Assembly: GCA_008477525.1 (NCBI GenBank) | Contig: SPDT01000005.1 | Span: forward strand, 1,116,001 to 1,180,000 | Direction of reading: 5' to 3' | Source of the DNA: Hypomyces perniciosus | Taxonomy: Eukaryota; Ascomycota; Sordariomycetes; Hypocreales; Hypocreaceae | Length of the DNA: 64,000 nt | Shown here: piece after piece, positions 21,564-31,943 of the stretch | Numbering within the stretch: position 1 is the first letter of the stretch | How the letters are laid out: every line of letters begins with the position of its first letter | Position numbers and translations under genes: made by a program | The notes under the pieces: generated by a model | The model's database searches: none | The model's input: only the letters and a program-made list of their open reading frames with translations | What the model was told of the DNA's origin: nothing

Positions 21564-22017
21564 TTACGTCACTATTCTCAGCAGAGAGGCTACAGCCTCA
21601 AGCGGGCCAAGTCTCCCTTGCTCCCACTGTAGGCCCCGAATCGAATGTGTAAGAAAATACGTATCAAGATATTCCAGCTCAAGCTCCGTGAGCGTGTCGT
21701 CCAGGGCGGCCTCAACGTCCTTAGGATATGCTTGTTGTTCCACAGCTTGGAGATGATGAAGATGTCCTCGCGTTTTAGGTCAGGAATCTCGGCGAGTACC
21801 TTTTTGATTCCCTGAGCGACCTCGCGCTGGTTTCTGTAGATCTTAGCTAGGTCGAGGCGGCGGTAGCCGACCCTTAAAGCCTGATAGATGCTAGTAACCA
21901 TTTTGGCAGGGGCAGCATGCGAGGTACCGTCTCCGATGGTTGGGATCCTGTAGCCAGTATTAAGCGTGATAGTCTTGCTGGGGGATATTATTGGGGCTTG
22001 GTGGCGATAGGTAATTC
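21564..22017 (-). pseudogene. Aldo-keto reductase N-terminal fragment with frameshift
   Basis: The minus strand reads KTITLNTGYRIPTIGDG, then QALRVGYRRLDLAKIYRNQ and GIKKVLAEIPDLKREDIF with ISKLWNNKH, the N-terminal third of an aldo-keto reductase (normally GYRHID.A..YGNE...REDIFITSKLW). At about 21743 the frame shifts: the family continuation PKDVEAALDDTLTELELEYL is in a second frame that stops at 21564-21566. The catalytic Tyr region is altered (IYRN) and the C-terminal two thirds of the barrel are absent. No start codon is seen; a CTACAG acceptor near 22018 suggests a lost upstream exon. Non-functional as an enzyme. Confidence 0.65.
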
Positions 22018-22655
22018 TGTAGAAGAATGGTTAGATAGGAAAATGGACAGGATTATCTTTGGAAAGGTTACAAAAAGAATAAAAGAAAGAGAAAAGAAAG
22101 TAGAAAGGAAAGAGAGAAGAGTTCATCACTATTACAAAGCAGTAATAGTTGATAGGTAGGATACGGCAGAGCACGATGATCTACTGAGATGCCTTCCTTG
22201 GCTTAATTGGTAGGAAGTGAGCATCACCATGTAGTTCAACATTAAAGTTGCCACATCACGCGCTAGAATGGATGCAATAATGCATGGAGATCAATGAGTC
22301 ACGCCGGTCAACGCTACCATTAGGTAACTTCCCCAAGTATTCATGTCTTGCTAAAGGCCCAGCGCATTACTCATGCTCATCCGACTTTTATTTTCCCTAT
22401 TCCAACGCCCCAGTCGTGTCACGACTGACATGGAATGCTTGTCAAGCCGTTACATACCTTGGTAGATGCGCAACTATGTTGATCAACGACCTCGCAGGAC
22501 TGCGCACAAAAAAGCGTATAACACTCTAGGATCTACTGCCAAGACTGATTATACTGCCTAACAGCCGTAGCAGCTAGCTCTGTCTCAAATTCATTCTACT
22601 GATAGCTGCTTGTCGGGAGTACTCCGTACAGCAGAGACAGCTATTTACCCTCGGG

Positions 22656-23733
22656 TTATGTACAGTCAGATTTGCGTTCCACTTGTCCCCTCATGTGACT
22701 TCGGGTAAACTCTTTCAGCCTCTTCATGATCGAGCCTCCTCTGGGAGGATGTCCTTGATTAGTTTCGCTCTGCTGCCACAGCCTCATGCATGTAGGCCGC
22801 TCGACCTTCATTTCACGTAGCCGCCACAGTAAACCGAGCAGGCTAGCAACAATAACGGGTTCCAAGGTGGAATTTTGGTGCTCCTGGAGGTCAGGTAGTA
22901 AGAGCACGCCCTCGCTGTAGGATATTGACAAGGACGTCACAAAGCCGATGTGGTGATAGATTGCCAGGATGTAGCCGGCGCTCTTAGGCACTTCTGCGCC
23001 AGATGCGACCATCTCTTGATGGTCCGAAGGTGCGTCAATGTTGACCAGCGTGTATAGGAGTGGTCCAACCTGTGATGGCTGAATTTGCCATTGAAAGATG
23101 GTGGAAGGATAAGTTGGTAGACAAAATTCAAAGTAAGGATTTCGTACTGTCCCTGCCTGGGAAGTTGTGTCTGGAATTGGAAATAACATTTTAACAGCCA
23201 CACTCAGGCAGCATTCATTCCCCGAAATAATACCTATGGTGAATGCGTTGTCTGCTGGCGTGCCTGTGTTTGCTAAGCTCCTATTTCATGCTGCATAAGC
23301 ATATACAATTTCAGCGATATATATTAATGTTAAGGATTGCTCACACTCTAAGTTCTGGCGCTGCGATTCCTGGCGTTCTCTGCTGTAGGTTGATTGAAGT
23401 GTGATCTCCTCCTCCTTCAGCTGAAGTCACCTTGAAGTTGGTGAGATACTGCACGTCGGCTCCAATGCCATCTCCGGTAGGTTTCTCCAGCATACACAGC
23501 CTAGCTGTGAAATAGCTGCTGCCGATTAGCGTATCACCAATCCGTCGCTGATACTCTTTGCTGACATCGTACAGCGGAAGATGGGACGAGACGCTCTCGT
23601 GCTTCGGGATGTATAGGATGCGCGACAGATGGGAAGGAACGGCATATGGCTTCCGGCCCAATTTATCGTAGATCTCGGCCGGCGTCCACCGGGGCAACTG
23701 TTGGTGAGCACAGAAGGCTTCCATGCCTGGCAA
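22656..23733 (-). CDS. Unrecognised ORFs, possibly one decayed gene
   Basis: Two minus-strand ORFs lie head to tail: 23733-23341 (130 aa) and 23201-22656 (181 aa). The first begins with a plausible ATG and has smooth sequence (WTPAEIYDKLGRKPYAVPSH, EYQRRIGDTLIGSSYFTARL). The second has hydrophobic patches (SKSAGYILAIYHHIGF-like region, LLGLLWRLREM). I could not place splice sites that join them convincingly, and neither half matches a family I can name. They could be a real short gene, two exons, or chance ORFs in degenerate DNA. Confidence 0.25.
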
Positions 23734-25326
23734 ACCGGCAAACGATGCAATGGCTATTCTCCTTTAACTTGTAAGTTGACGCAAGAAAGTGTTTTGCGAG
23801 CCATAGTAGCCAGAGTGATGCTGAGTCTTTATAATATCCCCCAATTTATGAAGTATAAATGCACTCACCTCTTATGTACATGGCGGTCCATCTTGTCACC
23901 GCCTTAATTCCAATCATATGACTATAATGGCTGTTTACGGGCATTATAGCATATGTTGTGTATTAAAAATCATCTCGAAGCCCGAGGTGGAGGGGGTTAC
24001 GTGCATATGCTAGGTTATGCTGGTATCAGCACATCATCCGTGAATGGCGTCTAGGTTGCAGGGAACTATGACTCGAGACACACCTAGGAGTACACTCACA
24101 CTGAAAGCCCTGTTGATCTAAGTACGTACTCCTGGCGTTTTCGATAGCCACTTGACAACGTGGAAGAACCTCATAGAATCTCTCAGATAGCGCGGGTTTC
24201 CTTGGGGCTTCTTACATCTCGAGGCAAATCCCTTTGGTGGAGGGCTCCCGATGGCTACGCTAGTGACTCACATACCTACCAGAGAGCCGAATATCTCCTC
24301 CTGAGAGGTCGACAGTAGTTAGCAAATACAGTGGAATGCCTAGGAATTGTAGCAACTACGCGACCTCCAATGCCCCTTGCCGCTTTGCGTTGGGGACAGA
24401 TACTTCGTACTTCAAATCCATTGTCCGGGGTATCACGCGTGATTCAAATATGCAAGTGGGGACACATGCTGTTACATAAATTGACGTCTGAGTGTGGAGT
24501 AGGCACGCGCTAAAAATGGGTTGTTCTTGGGGGCTAAATATGTACTCCGTACGGAGATGTATGTGTATTTTCCGTTGAGAGGGCTGATGGCCGCTCAGAA
24601 CCCCGGCAAATGATTGTGGAGCACGAAGAGTACATATTACTCGTAAACTGCGCCAAAGCATTTGTGGCTATAACAGGGCACCGCCGTGCGAGCAAAGCGG
24701 AATCTCCGCGGTGGAGGCGATGAAACGAGGCGTTTGCCCCTTTGCCGATTCTCCCCGACCCCTGTTTTCTGCTCTTCTCGAAACCCTCCACGTCTCTCAT
24801 AGACACGCTGTACTCGTATGTTTCCTTAACCTTCAAGGTCCCTAAGCGAGTCTGGTGACCATGGCCAATTAGTAAGAATATGAGGATTAGAAAGAATATG
24901 AGGATGAGGTCATCGGGTCGGCGTGAGTCAATGAGCACGACCCGCAATTACGTAGCAATTGAGGTGATGTGCCGGCCGGAATCAAGAGCTGATTCACCGG
25001 GCATGGAAGTCTGGAGGTTAGCCAACTAATAAAAGAATTACCATTTACTCCGTACACACACACACATCTCTATTTGCACACAACTTCCAAATCTGCCCCT
25101 CCACCAAATTTTAGTATATATCTATGCACTATGAAGGTGGCGTCGCAAAAAGAAGAGTCACTTTGTCCCTCCCAGCATGAGTGACAGGCGCCAGCTAAAA
25201 CATTTATTACGACAGGCTTATTTCTGTCATTCTGTCAAAGCACTAGAATTTCTCAATATTGGCTACACATTCATTGGATGGAAATGCATGGGTCCTAAGC
25301 CATCGACCAGACAAGGAATACGCGCA
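23734..25326. other. Intergenic, no gene seen
   Basis: No conserved ORF. It contains a TACTCCGTACGGAG palindrome near 24541, an ACTCCGTAC half near 25049 next to a short CA run (ACACACACACA), and minus-strand ORFs (24356-24661, 24534-24947) without features. Confidence 0.45.
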
Positions 25327-26808
25327 TCATCCATCGAGCGTTTCTTCTCTCCACAGCCACTTCTCAAACTGCTCCGTATCCAGACCCTTCGGCATCATGT
25401 TGCTCGCCATCTTCCACTTCATGGAACACAAACCAAAACTAGCATGATCCGCCGGCTTCAGTGCAAGAGACTTTATCTTCTGCGTCTCAGGGCTATCCTC
25501 ACCCTCGCAGATAACCCTCGCTTTATACGCTCTCTCAGCAAACAGACTTGCCCGAGCCTGATCTCCGTGAGCGACACTGACTTGAAAAGCGTCGTAGTAG
25601 AGTCTGGCACTGAGTGCCCCAGTATACCCGTTGTATTCCTCCTTCAGGACTTGAAGCAGCGAATGGCAGTCCCCCAGACTCTCCTTCGGGCTGTTTGCTA
25701 TACGAAATGGATCGCCAATGGTGTCGTCGAGGCCTTGGATCAATAGACGGCGGGCGTCGCTGGCTTGGAGCTCGGAAGGCGGAAGAGAGCATCCACTGCA
25801 GTCGCAGTCAAAACCGAAGGCCTCCTTCAGAAAGGCCTGTCGAACAGTAGACGGACCACCTCGATCGTACGAGATGGTGACCTCTTCTCCACCGTTGATC
25901 GGTCGGATCGCGTGGACGGTTTCGTGTTCTGCGTTGCTGTTCCAGCTGTTGTGAGAGTTTGGGAGACAGCTGTGGTTGATGAGGCATATTGTGGGGTAGA
26001 CTCCGCCCACAGGCGAGCCGGATCCGCAGGGCAGAGCGTTGGTCTTGATGATGCCGCTGAACGGGTACTTTTCGGGAAAGTTGTTGTGGAGAGACAGGAA
26101 CTGCCGTTGCTCGGCTTTGGATAATGCTTTTAGCTTTGCCGCGAGGACGAGCTCCAACTCATCGGGCGGCATGGATCCCACTGTGAGAAGCGGCTTCTCA
26201 CAAAGGATGCGAGTACCTTTGGAAATATTGAAACGGGCGACGAGGCCTTTGCCTTTCCCGGGGATGTCCTTCATTTCGAAAAGCGGAATGCCTAGCTCTT
26301 TGATGGGATCGGTGTCGCTGAGGAAATGTGCGATGGTGGTGGGGATCTCGGGCTCGTCTGGCTATGAGTGAAGGGATTAGGGTTTGTCGAGGAGCACGGA
26401 AGACGAGCCTACGAATGCATGACGGACCTGCTCATAGGATCTGATTGACTCATGGACTTGATTCCAATCGTAGTAACCAAACTGGTCGGCACCCTCGTAC
26501 CAGTACTGGATACGGGAGCCGAAGTTGGCCGTTGCAATACGTGTAACAGTGTCGATATAGCTTTCTACTCTCGTGGCCTCTGCGGTGGCCCCCGAAACCT
26601 TCGAGCTGAAACGCAGCAACTTATGGCCTTCAAAAGGGAGTATGGGGTGTTCCCCTGCTTTGAACACGATGTAATTCGGTTTGATCTCAACTTGGGCGTC
26701 ACCTTTATAGTGTTCTTTGATGAAATTGATAAAGTGGTCCCACTTCTGTCTATCCACGACTCCCTTGGACAGACGAGGGACCATATCGAAGCCGGCGTCG
26801 ATACCCAT
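25327..26808 (-). CDS. SET-domain protein with a conserved-looking N-terminal extension
   Basis: Exon 1 is 26808-26413 and exon 2 is 26361-25327. The 51 nt intron (GTAGGC donor, CTAATC branch, CATAG acceptor) keeps phase 0, giving 476 aa. An upstream exon is required because an in-frame TAG directly precedes the exon 2 frame. Residues 1-132 (start MGIDAGFDMVPRLSKG, later YIDTVTRIATANFGSRIQYW) are a compact region of unknown function that I suspect exists alone in other fungi. Exon 2 carries a SET domain: GKGKGLVA near 168, NHSCLPN near 261, the ISYD box near 297 and a post-SET-like CDCSGC near 317-322, then a helical C-terminus typical of TPR-like SET proteins. Protein-lysine methylation is the family role; the target is unknown. 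If the two exons are separate genes, the SET gene lacks its start. Confidence 0.65.
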
Positions 26809-28104
26809 AGCTGCACTTTGCGATTAGAATCACGCAAGAAGTGGCACCAGGTGATGAAGGCGGTAGATACATCTTCCGTCTCCAAGGAATGGTTTGAGCT
26901 GTTATAGGTTGGCGTATGAAGAAGACTTTTGTTACTGAACTACTGCAGCGTCTACGACCCCGCATAGGTAGTAACACTCTACCCCCTGTATTATTAACTA
27001 GCGTGTACTTGCAATGGGGACATGGCAGGGATTATCAACCAATAAGAAATGATAGTGGGATTCTAACAGGGATAGAGGCAACTTTACTAGTACATAAAAA
27101 GTAATAGCAAGAATAGTATTAAATAAAGTACTAGAAAGTCACTTTAATAGTGTATATAACCACCTGATATGGCCTTAACAACAGTAAATCTTTCAGCATT
27201 GAATATACCAACTTTAACAAATAGTTATATAGCATTATATAAAGCATTTTCTATAAGACATTCTAAATAGTATATAGCTATCTATCTCTTTATCTAGGTA
27301 AATAAATATAGACTTGTATCACGTGATATAGAGGGGCAGCTGGTTGCCAACTGTTAAAGAGGTACGTACCGCTACAATAAGTGGGTCTAGGTAGTCAAGT
27401 GTGGAACATTCAGGGTATAGACTGTATGAATGCAAGAGAAGGAAATTAGGTGTACAATCATGTGATTGGAACGGAGAGAACTCCGTTGAGTACCCCTAAC
27501 CCCTAGTGTCCCCGATCATTCAAATACGTCTTATTTAGACTGGGGATTTGGAATGGAAGGGTTTCGCATGTGAACCTGCTGGAGAGGAGCAGCCAGAATA
27601 GGGGAGCTAGTCCAGAATGCGAACAAATCGCCAATTAAGGTGCCTAGTTGTACAGGGTCGACCGAAACAAGTGTCCGCTTTTTTATTTTACAACTACCTA
27701 ACGTTAGAGACAGCCATTTCTGGACGAGGTGTGGCTGTCACAGTGCGAAAACGATATTCACACACTCACATGAAGCAACGTCAACAAGCTCTTTTCCCTA
27801 AGGTGTGCGTGTTCTTTGAGCGAATCCTACGAATAGGACGCTCGTTGCATTTGGCTTTCCTGGCTATCTTGCGTCTTAATTTTTCTAAAAGGAAAGCCTG
27901 AATCCGCTTATTCCTAGAACTGATTAGCTGCCGTGCCATCAGTGTGATTTACGACAGGCAGCTTTAGCTGTAGTATAAAAAATCCAGAAATCGCCTCGTA
28001 AAAAAGACACCAAGGACAGCAGAAATAATAAGCTGGGGCCTGGCGTCACTTCTGGCTTAATGAGTATATATGGACCAAAGTAGAGGTATTTATTACAGAA
28101 AAAA
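26809..28104. other. AT-rich intergenic region
   Basis: About 1.3 kb. The stretch 27060-27310 is extremely AT-rich with many TATA/ATAT steps and no open frames, as expected for RIP-affected or decayed DNA. A plus-strand ORF at 27617-27901 and its antisense show no recognised family. Confidence 0.5.
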
Positions 28105-28265
28105 ATGGCAGTAAATCCCCATAAGGCGTGGGGATCAGAACTAAGGGTGTTTAAAGAAAGCTCATCACGCGTGCAGAGCTTGCCTGGTGGTCGTCATCAG
28201 GCCCATGATGCGCTGGTTGCTGGCTCGTGAGATGCAAAATTCTGGATACATCTGGGCGCTCACCT
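28105..28265 (+). pseudogene. Orphan 3' tail of a second NLR/TPR gene copy
   Basis: About 160 bp aligns with 30500-30655, the tail of the NLR-like pseudogene downstream: shared strings include CCCATGATGCG, GATGCAAAATT and AGAGCTTGCC. Translated, it gives KAWGSELRVFK, then RHQAHDALVAGS before a stop, the sort of short tail seen after the last TPR unit. Nothing else of this paralogue remains. It suggests a former tandem array reduced by deletion or unequal exchange. Confidence 0.6.
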
Positions 28266-28581
28266 CTAGGCATCAGATGGTTGTTATGTATGTGCAATTC
28301 TATTCAACCCCCCTCAGAGAAGAGCCAATGAAGAGGACGGAGTATTTATGCAATGAGTAATATGTCACAGCCAAGCTATGCAAACTGGGCCTATGCCCGG
28401 CTCCGAAAGCAGATCAGGCTGTGTGAGTGAGAAGATTGGGCACATGTCTGTTCCTCTACTCCGAACCTAATGAGCGTCAACGTCTTCCGAATTATCGTAA
28501 ATCTAGAGAATTGTCTGCTTCTGTCGGCACACATCATATACAGCCATTCTATTGCGCGTATCGCGTTATATGCTGACAGCC

Positions 28582-30603
28582 ATGAGCGATACTGCTTTTA
28601 ACGGCCCAATGAATGGGTATAACATCGTGGCTGGCCCACATGCATCGGCCGGCGGGATTGTCAACAACTACTTCCACAACCCAAGTCTAACTCAAGATGC
28701 CCAAACACAGTCTCGCAAGATATGTGCAATCCTACCGTTCCTACCTGATCCTGACTTTATCGAGCGCCCTGAAATCCAGACATGGATTCGCCAGAAATGT
28801 GCTCGGCCGGGTGCTCGGGCGGCGCTCGTTGGCCTCGGCAGTTCTGGGTCAGTTTTCAATGCTTCTCGTCCTTCTTCTAGACTTTAGCTGACAAAGCAGA
28901 AAGAAAATCGCAGCTTGCTATTCACTACGCCCATCAAATCCGACGTGAAAGACCTAACACTTACATATTTTAGATAAATGCAAGCTCCCGGGCACACATC
29001 GAGGAGGGATACAGACAAATCGCAGAGGCAGTGGGCTTACCATGGCAACATTCTCCTCACGCGAACTTGCTACATCTGGTATATGACTGGCTACACAAAG
29101 AACAGAATGGACGGTGGCTTATGGTTCTCGACAATGCCGACAAACTCGACGCTTTCTTCCCTGAGCAGAGCAGCACTCGCGATGCACGGCAGCCAGTGAC
29201 AGCATTCCTCCCAGAGTCCATAAATAGGGCGATTTTAATTACATCGCGCAATAAGAACCTGGTCCAAAAATTGGTGGACTACAATAGAGATATACGGGAG
29301 GTCTGTGCAATGTCTAGGCATGAGGCACTCCGGCTCTTGGAGAAAAAGCTCGACGATAAGCCCAAGGAAGAAGAAGCATCCGAACTGACCCGGACACTTG
29401 ATCATTTACCGTTGACCGTGACACAGGCAGCAGCTTTCATCAACCAAATGGAACCGCGCATGTCAGTTAGCGCGTACCTCGATAAGTTTCGCGCGAGTGA
29501 TGGGACGAAAACCAGCCTTTAAAAGGAAGATGACAGTACTGTAAACTCAGTCATCACCACATGGCAGATCACATTCGACCAGATCCGTCGTGAACAAGTC
29601 TCAGCAGCCAACTTACTATCATTCAGAAGCTTCTTTAGTCCGCAAAATATCCCTAAATCGGCTCTCATCAATTTGCACGGGCAAATACAGACGGCGGACA
29701 GCCTGGGCTTGAAGGCGACCTGAGGTTGCTACGGTTATACTCGCTGGTGGCGATAGCAAAAGAGGGCGATGCATTTGAAATGCATTCCTTAGTTCAGTTT
29801 TACACACGAGCCTGGCTTTCATCGGCTGGTGAGGATAAGCACTGGAAAAGCGTGTTTCTGAAGGTAATGGTCGATATGTATCTATGGGGGGCTTATGAGA
29901 CCTGGAATGAATGCCAAAAGTTGAGCCCTCACGTTGAGTCGATTATTCTACAGATGCCCGATGAAAAGGACGCCGAGAATTGGGCCAACCTAGGCAGAAG
30001 GGTCGGGGGAAGAATAGCGAGGCAGCAAGATGGCTTCGGGATGCGGCAAATATTTTTGAGAGATTGAAGGGCCCAGAAGCAGAAGAAACACTCGACTGCC
30101 TTGACATACTTGGCCCGGTGTTAAGCAATGATGGAAATTATGAAGAGGCGGAGCGGATATATCGGCAAGTACTAAAGGCAAGGGAGAAAACACTTGGGAA
30201 AGAAGATCAAACGACGCTGGTAACCGCTAGTAATCTGGCACAAGCGCTACATCTGCAGAAGAAGTACAAAAAGGCAGAGCGGACGTATCGGCAGGTATTA
30301 GCGGTGGGGGAGAAGATCCGAGGGGAGGGACATGAAGAGACGCTGATTACCGTCTGGAACCTCGCGGCGCTCTGCAAAGACATTGGTAGTTCTAGGGAAG
30401 CGGTTGAGTTATACGAGAGAGCTGCTAATGGGCTTGCTGACATCCGTGGATCCGATCATCCACAAACTCAGCGTTGCATGGAACACTACCGCTCCATACA
30501 GCAGAGCACGACCCAGAAGACATGGAAATCAGGACTAAGAGTATCCGTGAGAAAGGTTATTAGACGTGGAGAGCTTGCCTTGTGGTCGCGATCAGACCCA
30601 TGA
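28582..30603 (+). pseudogene. NLR-like P-loop NTPase with TPR (kinesin-light-chain-like) repeats, broken
   Basis: The order is: N-terminal segment ending in ERPEIQTWIRQKC; P-loop GLGSSGKSQLA formed across a 56 nt intron (28848-28903); Walker B-like WLMVLDNAD; ILITSRNK; LPLTVTQAAAFI; EMHSLVQFYTRAWL; then TPR units with NYEEAERIYRQVLKAREKTLG and KYKKAERTYRQVLAVGEK. This is a fungal NB-ARC/TPR architecture (self/non-self or stress sensing by analogy). Breaks: TAG at 28971-28973 where the family has Trp (YIF-W-INAS), TAA at 29520-29522, a frameshift at about 29705-29725 and another at about 29990-30000; the end near 30550 is also out of frame. TGG to TAG and CAA to TAA both fit RIP. No functional product is expected. 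Confidence 0.75.
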
Positions 30604-31009
30604 TGCGCCGGTTCCTGGGCTTGGATGCAAAATTATGGATATATCTAGTTTTTTCTTGCTCTTTGCCGCATTTAGGATTCGTTTTCTATTCATATTCACC
30701 CTGATGTCTAAATGGATTAGTCCCTAAGAATGTTTCAACCATTAACTGAACCTGAACTGTATATTTCGTGCTATCATTGAGGGCAGGTCTTGTGAATTCT
30801 TCTGTTCTGAAGCTGGTTTCCTTCCGACCTTTTATCATAAAAATAACAACGCCTATTCTTCCTCATCTTCGTTCAGCTCCCCAGGTGAGGCTGAAATTCC
30901 TGCACAGCGATGACATTTTCTTGCATCTCTAATTTCCACCAAAATACCGATGTTATCCGACAATATCCTACTTTAATAATGACTAACCTAGCAAAGGTAG
31001 AGAAGGCGC
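30604..31009. other. Spacer with a short minus-strand coding-like tail
   Basis: After the NLR pseudogene tail, the minus strand at about 30855-30960 reads smoothly as DNIGILVEIRDARKCHRCAG followed by an acidic end and a stop (NEDEEE). It is only about 35 codons, of unknown origin. The right end (30985-31008) begins homology to the DUF3435 upstream region. Confidence 0.35.
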
Positions 31010-31392
31010 CCGCTTCTCGTCTCATTAAAATAAAGAGTTAGGAGGGGGTATAGTACCTATTGTCCGGCCTCAATCCCAGCGCTCTGGGGGTTAAAGGAGG
31101 GGTGCAGTTTATTCATAGCGCTTCGGTATCGGAGGCCGGACAAAACGGTAGCGGAGATGTTGACGGCCCACCCGCTCCGTGGGAAACGGCGGCCGGGCCA
31201 AGCAGACAACAGAGGGCCGGGTCGGTAAGACCTCGAGGAAATTCGATGACTATGGTGGTGACCACTGGCGAACACCGGCTGTTGTACGAGTATTTTTTTT
31301 TTGATATTTTTTTAGTATTTTCTATAGGTGGTGGAAAATTCGGGGTCCTGTTAAGCTATTTTCCCAAGTTTAATGTCCTCTATTTTTTGCTC
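31010..31392. repeat. Long dispersed repeat, copy 2 (RIP-like transitions)
   Basis: Homologous to about 13850-14265 in the same orientation. Most differences are transitions toward A/T in this copy, for example GCGGTTTGTTCAC in copy 1 against GCAGTTTATTCAT here, TACCCATT against TACCTATT, and GGTTGAAGG against GGTTAAAGG. The inverted repeat is kept (GTCCGGCCTCAAT at 31062-31074 with ATCGGAGGCCGGAC at 31128-31141). No recombinase gene follows on the left, so this is an orphan copy. Confidence 0.8.
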
Positions 31393-31943
31393 TATCATGG
31401 ACTCTCTTTACATCTTGGACAAACGAGCGGGTTTCACACAGCGATGGCCGAGCCTTGAGCACTAATTTGTTCAGGAATTTATCCGCCAAAGACCAAATGA
31501 GCTCAGGGGGGAAACGAATCAAGCGACCTTTAGGGGAGAGTCGAGAGAGTCATATTTTCGAAGATACCATAACGCCCCGTCTAAAAACGTGGTGGTATTG
31601 AGTACGAAGCACATCCTCTATAATCATCAGCCGCACCACCTCGGTCTTCATCCTTGAGATAGCGCATAGACTAAGAAAAGACTTCTTTGACATTTATCGA
31701 ATCAGGGAGTTTGGCAAGCGAAAAACTAACTTATTTGGAAGAGAAGAGCGCCATTTCGGGAACGTCCGTGAACTGACTCGGCAGTTCCCACTCATTCCTC
31801 AGAGATGAGACTTTGCGAAGTTTACCTACTGTTTCTAGAAACTCGGCTCTCCGAAAGTCATCCCATGCGTGCATTATAGTCCGCATCTCGCCTAATCGCC
31901 ATCGAATTGAGAATGGCTTCATCTTACGGCAATTAAATGACAT
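31373..31943 (-). pseudogene. Unrecognised degenerate coding region
   Basis: On the minus strand an ORF at 31943-31731 (70 aa, MSFNCRKMKPFSIRWRLGEM start) is followed by a frame reading ISRMKTEVVRLMIIEDVLRT, one TGA, then GRLIRFPPELIWSLADKFLN and a stop near 31373. The FPPELIWSLADKFL stretch is reminiscent of an F-box helix but too short to assign. The reading is smoother than random on both sides of the stop, which suggests a decayed gene. It abuts the orphan repeat copy. Confidence 0.3.

Noticed and set aside
25177..26907. Several plus-strand ORFs over the SET gene
   Set aside because: Antisense shadows; the minus strand carries a clear SET signature and consistent splice sites.
27617..27901. 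94-codon plus ORF and its antisense basic peptide as a transposase tail
   Set aside because: The basic Leu/Arg pattern is suggestive, but no catalytic motif or terminal repeat supports it.
28582..28973. TTTTAG at 28973 as a true intron acceptor
   Set aside because: It looks like a splice acceptor with a CTAAC branch, but using it would remove the P-loop Lys-Ser. The 56 nt intron ending at 28903 restores the P-loop, so the TAG is better read as a nonsense change of Trp.
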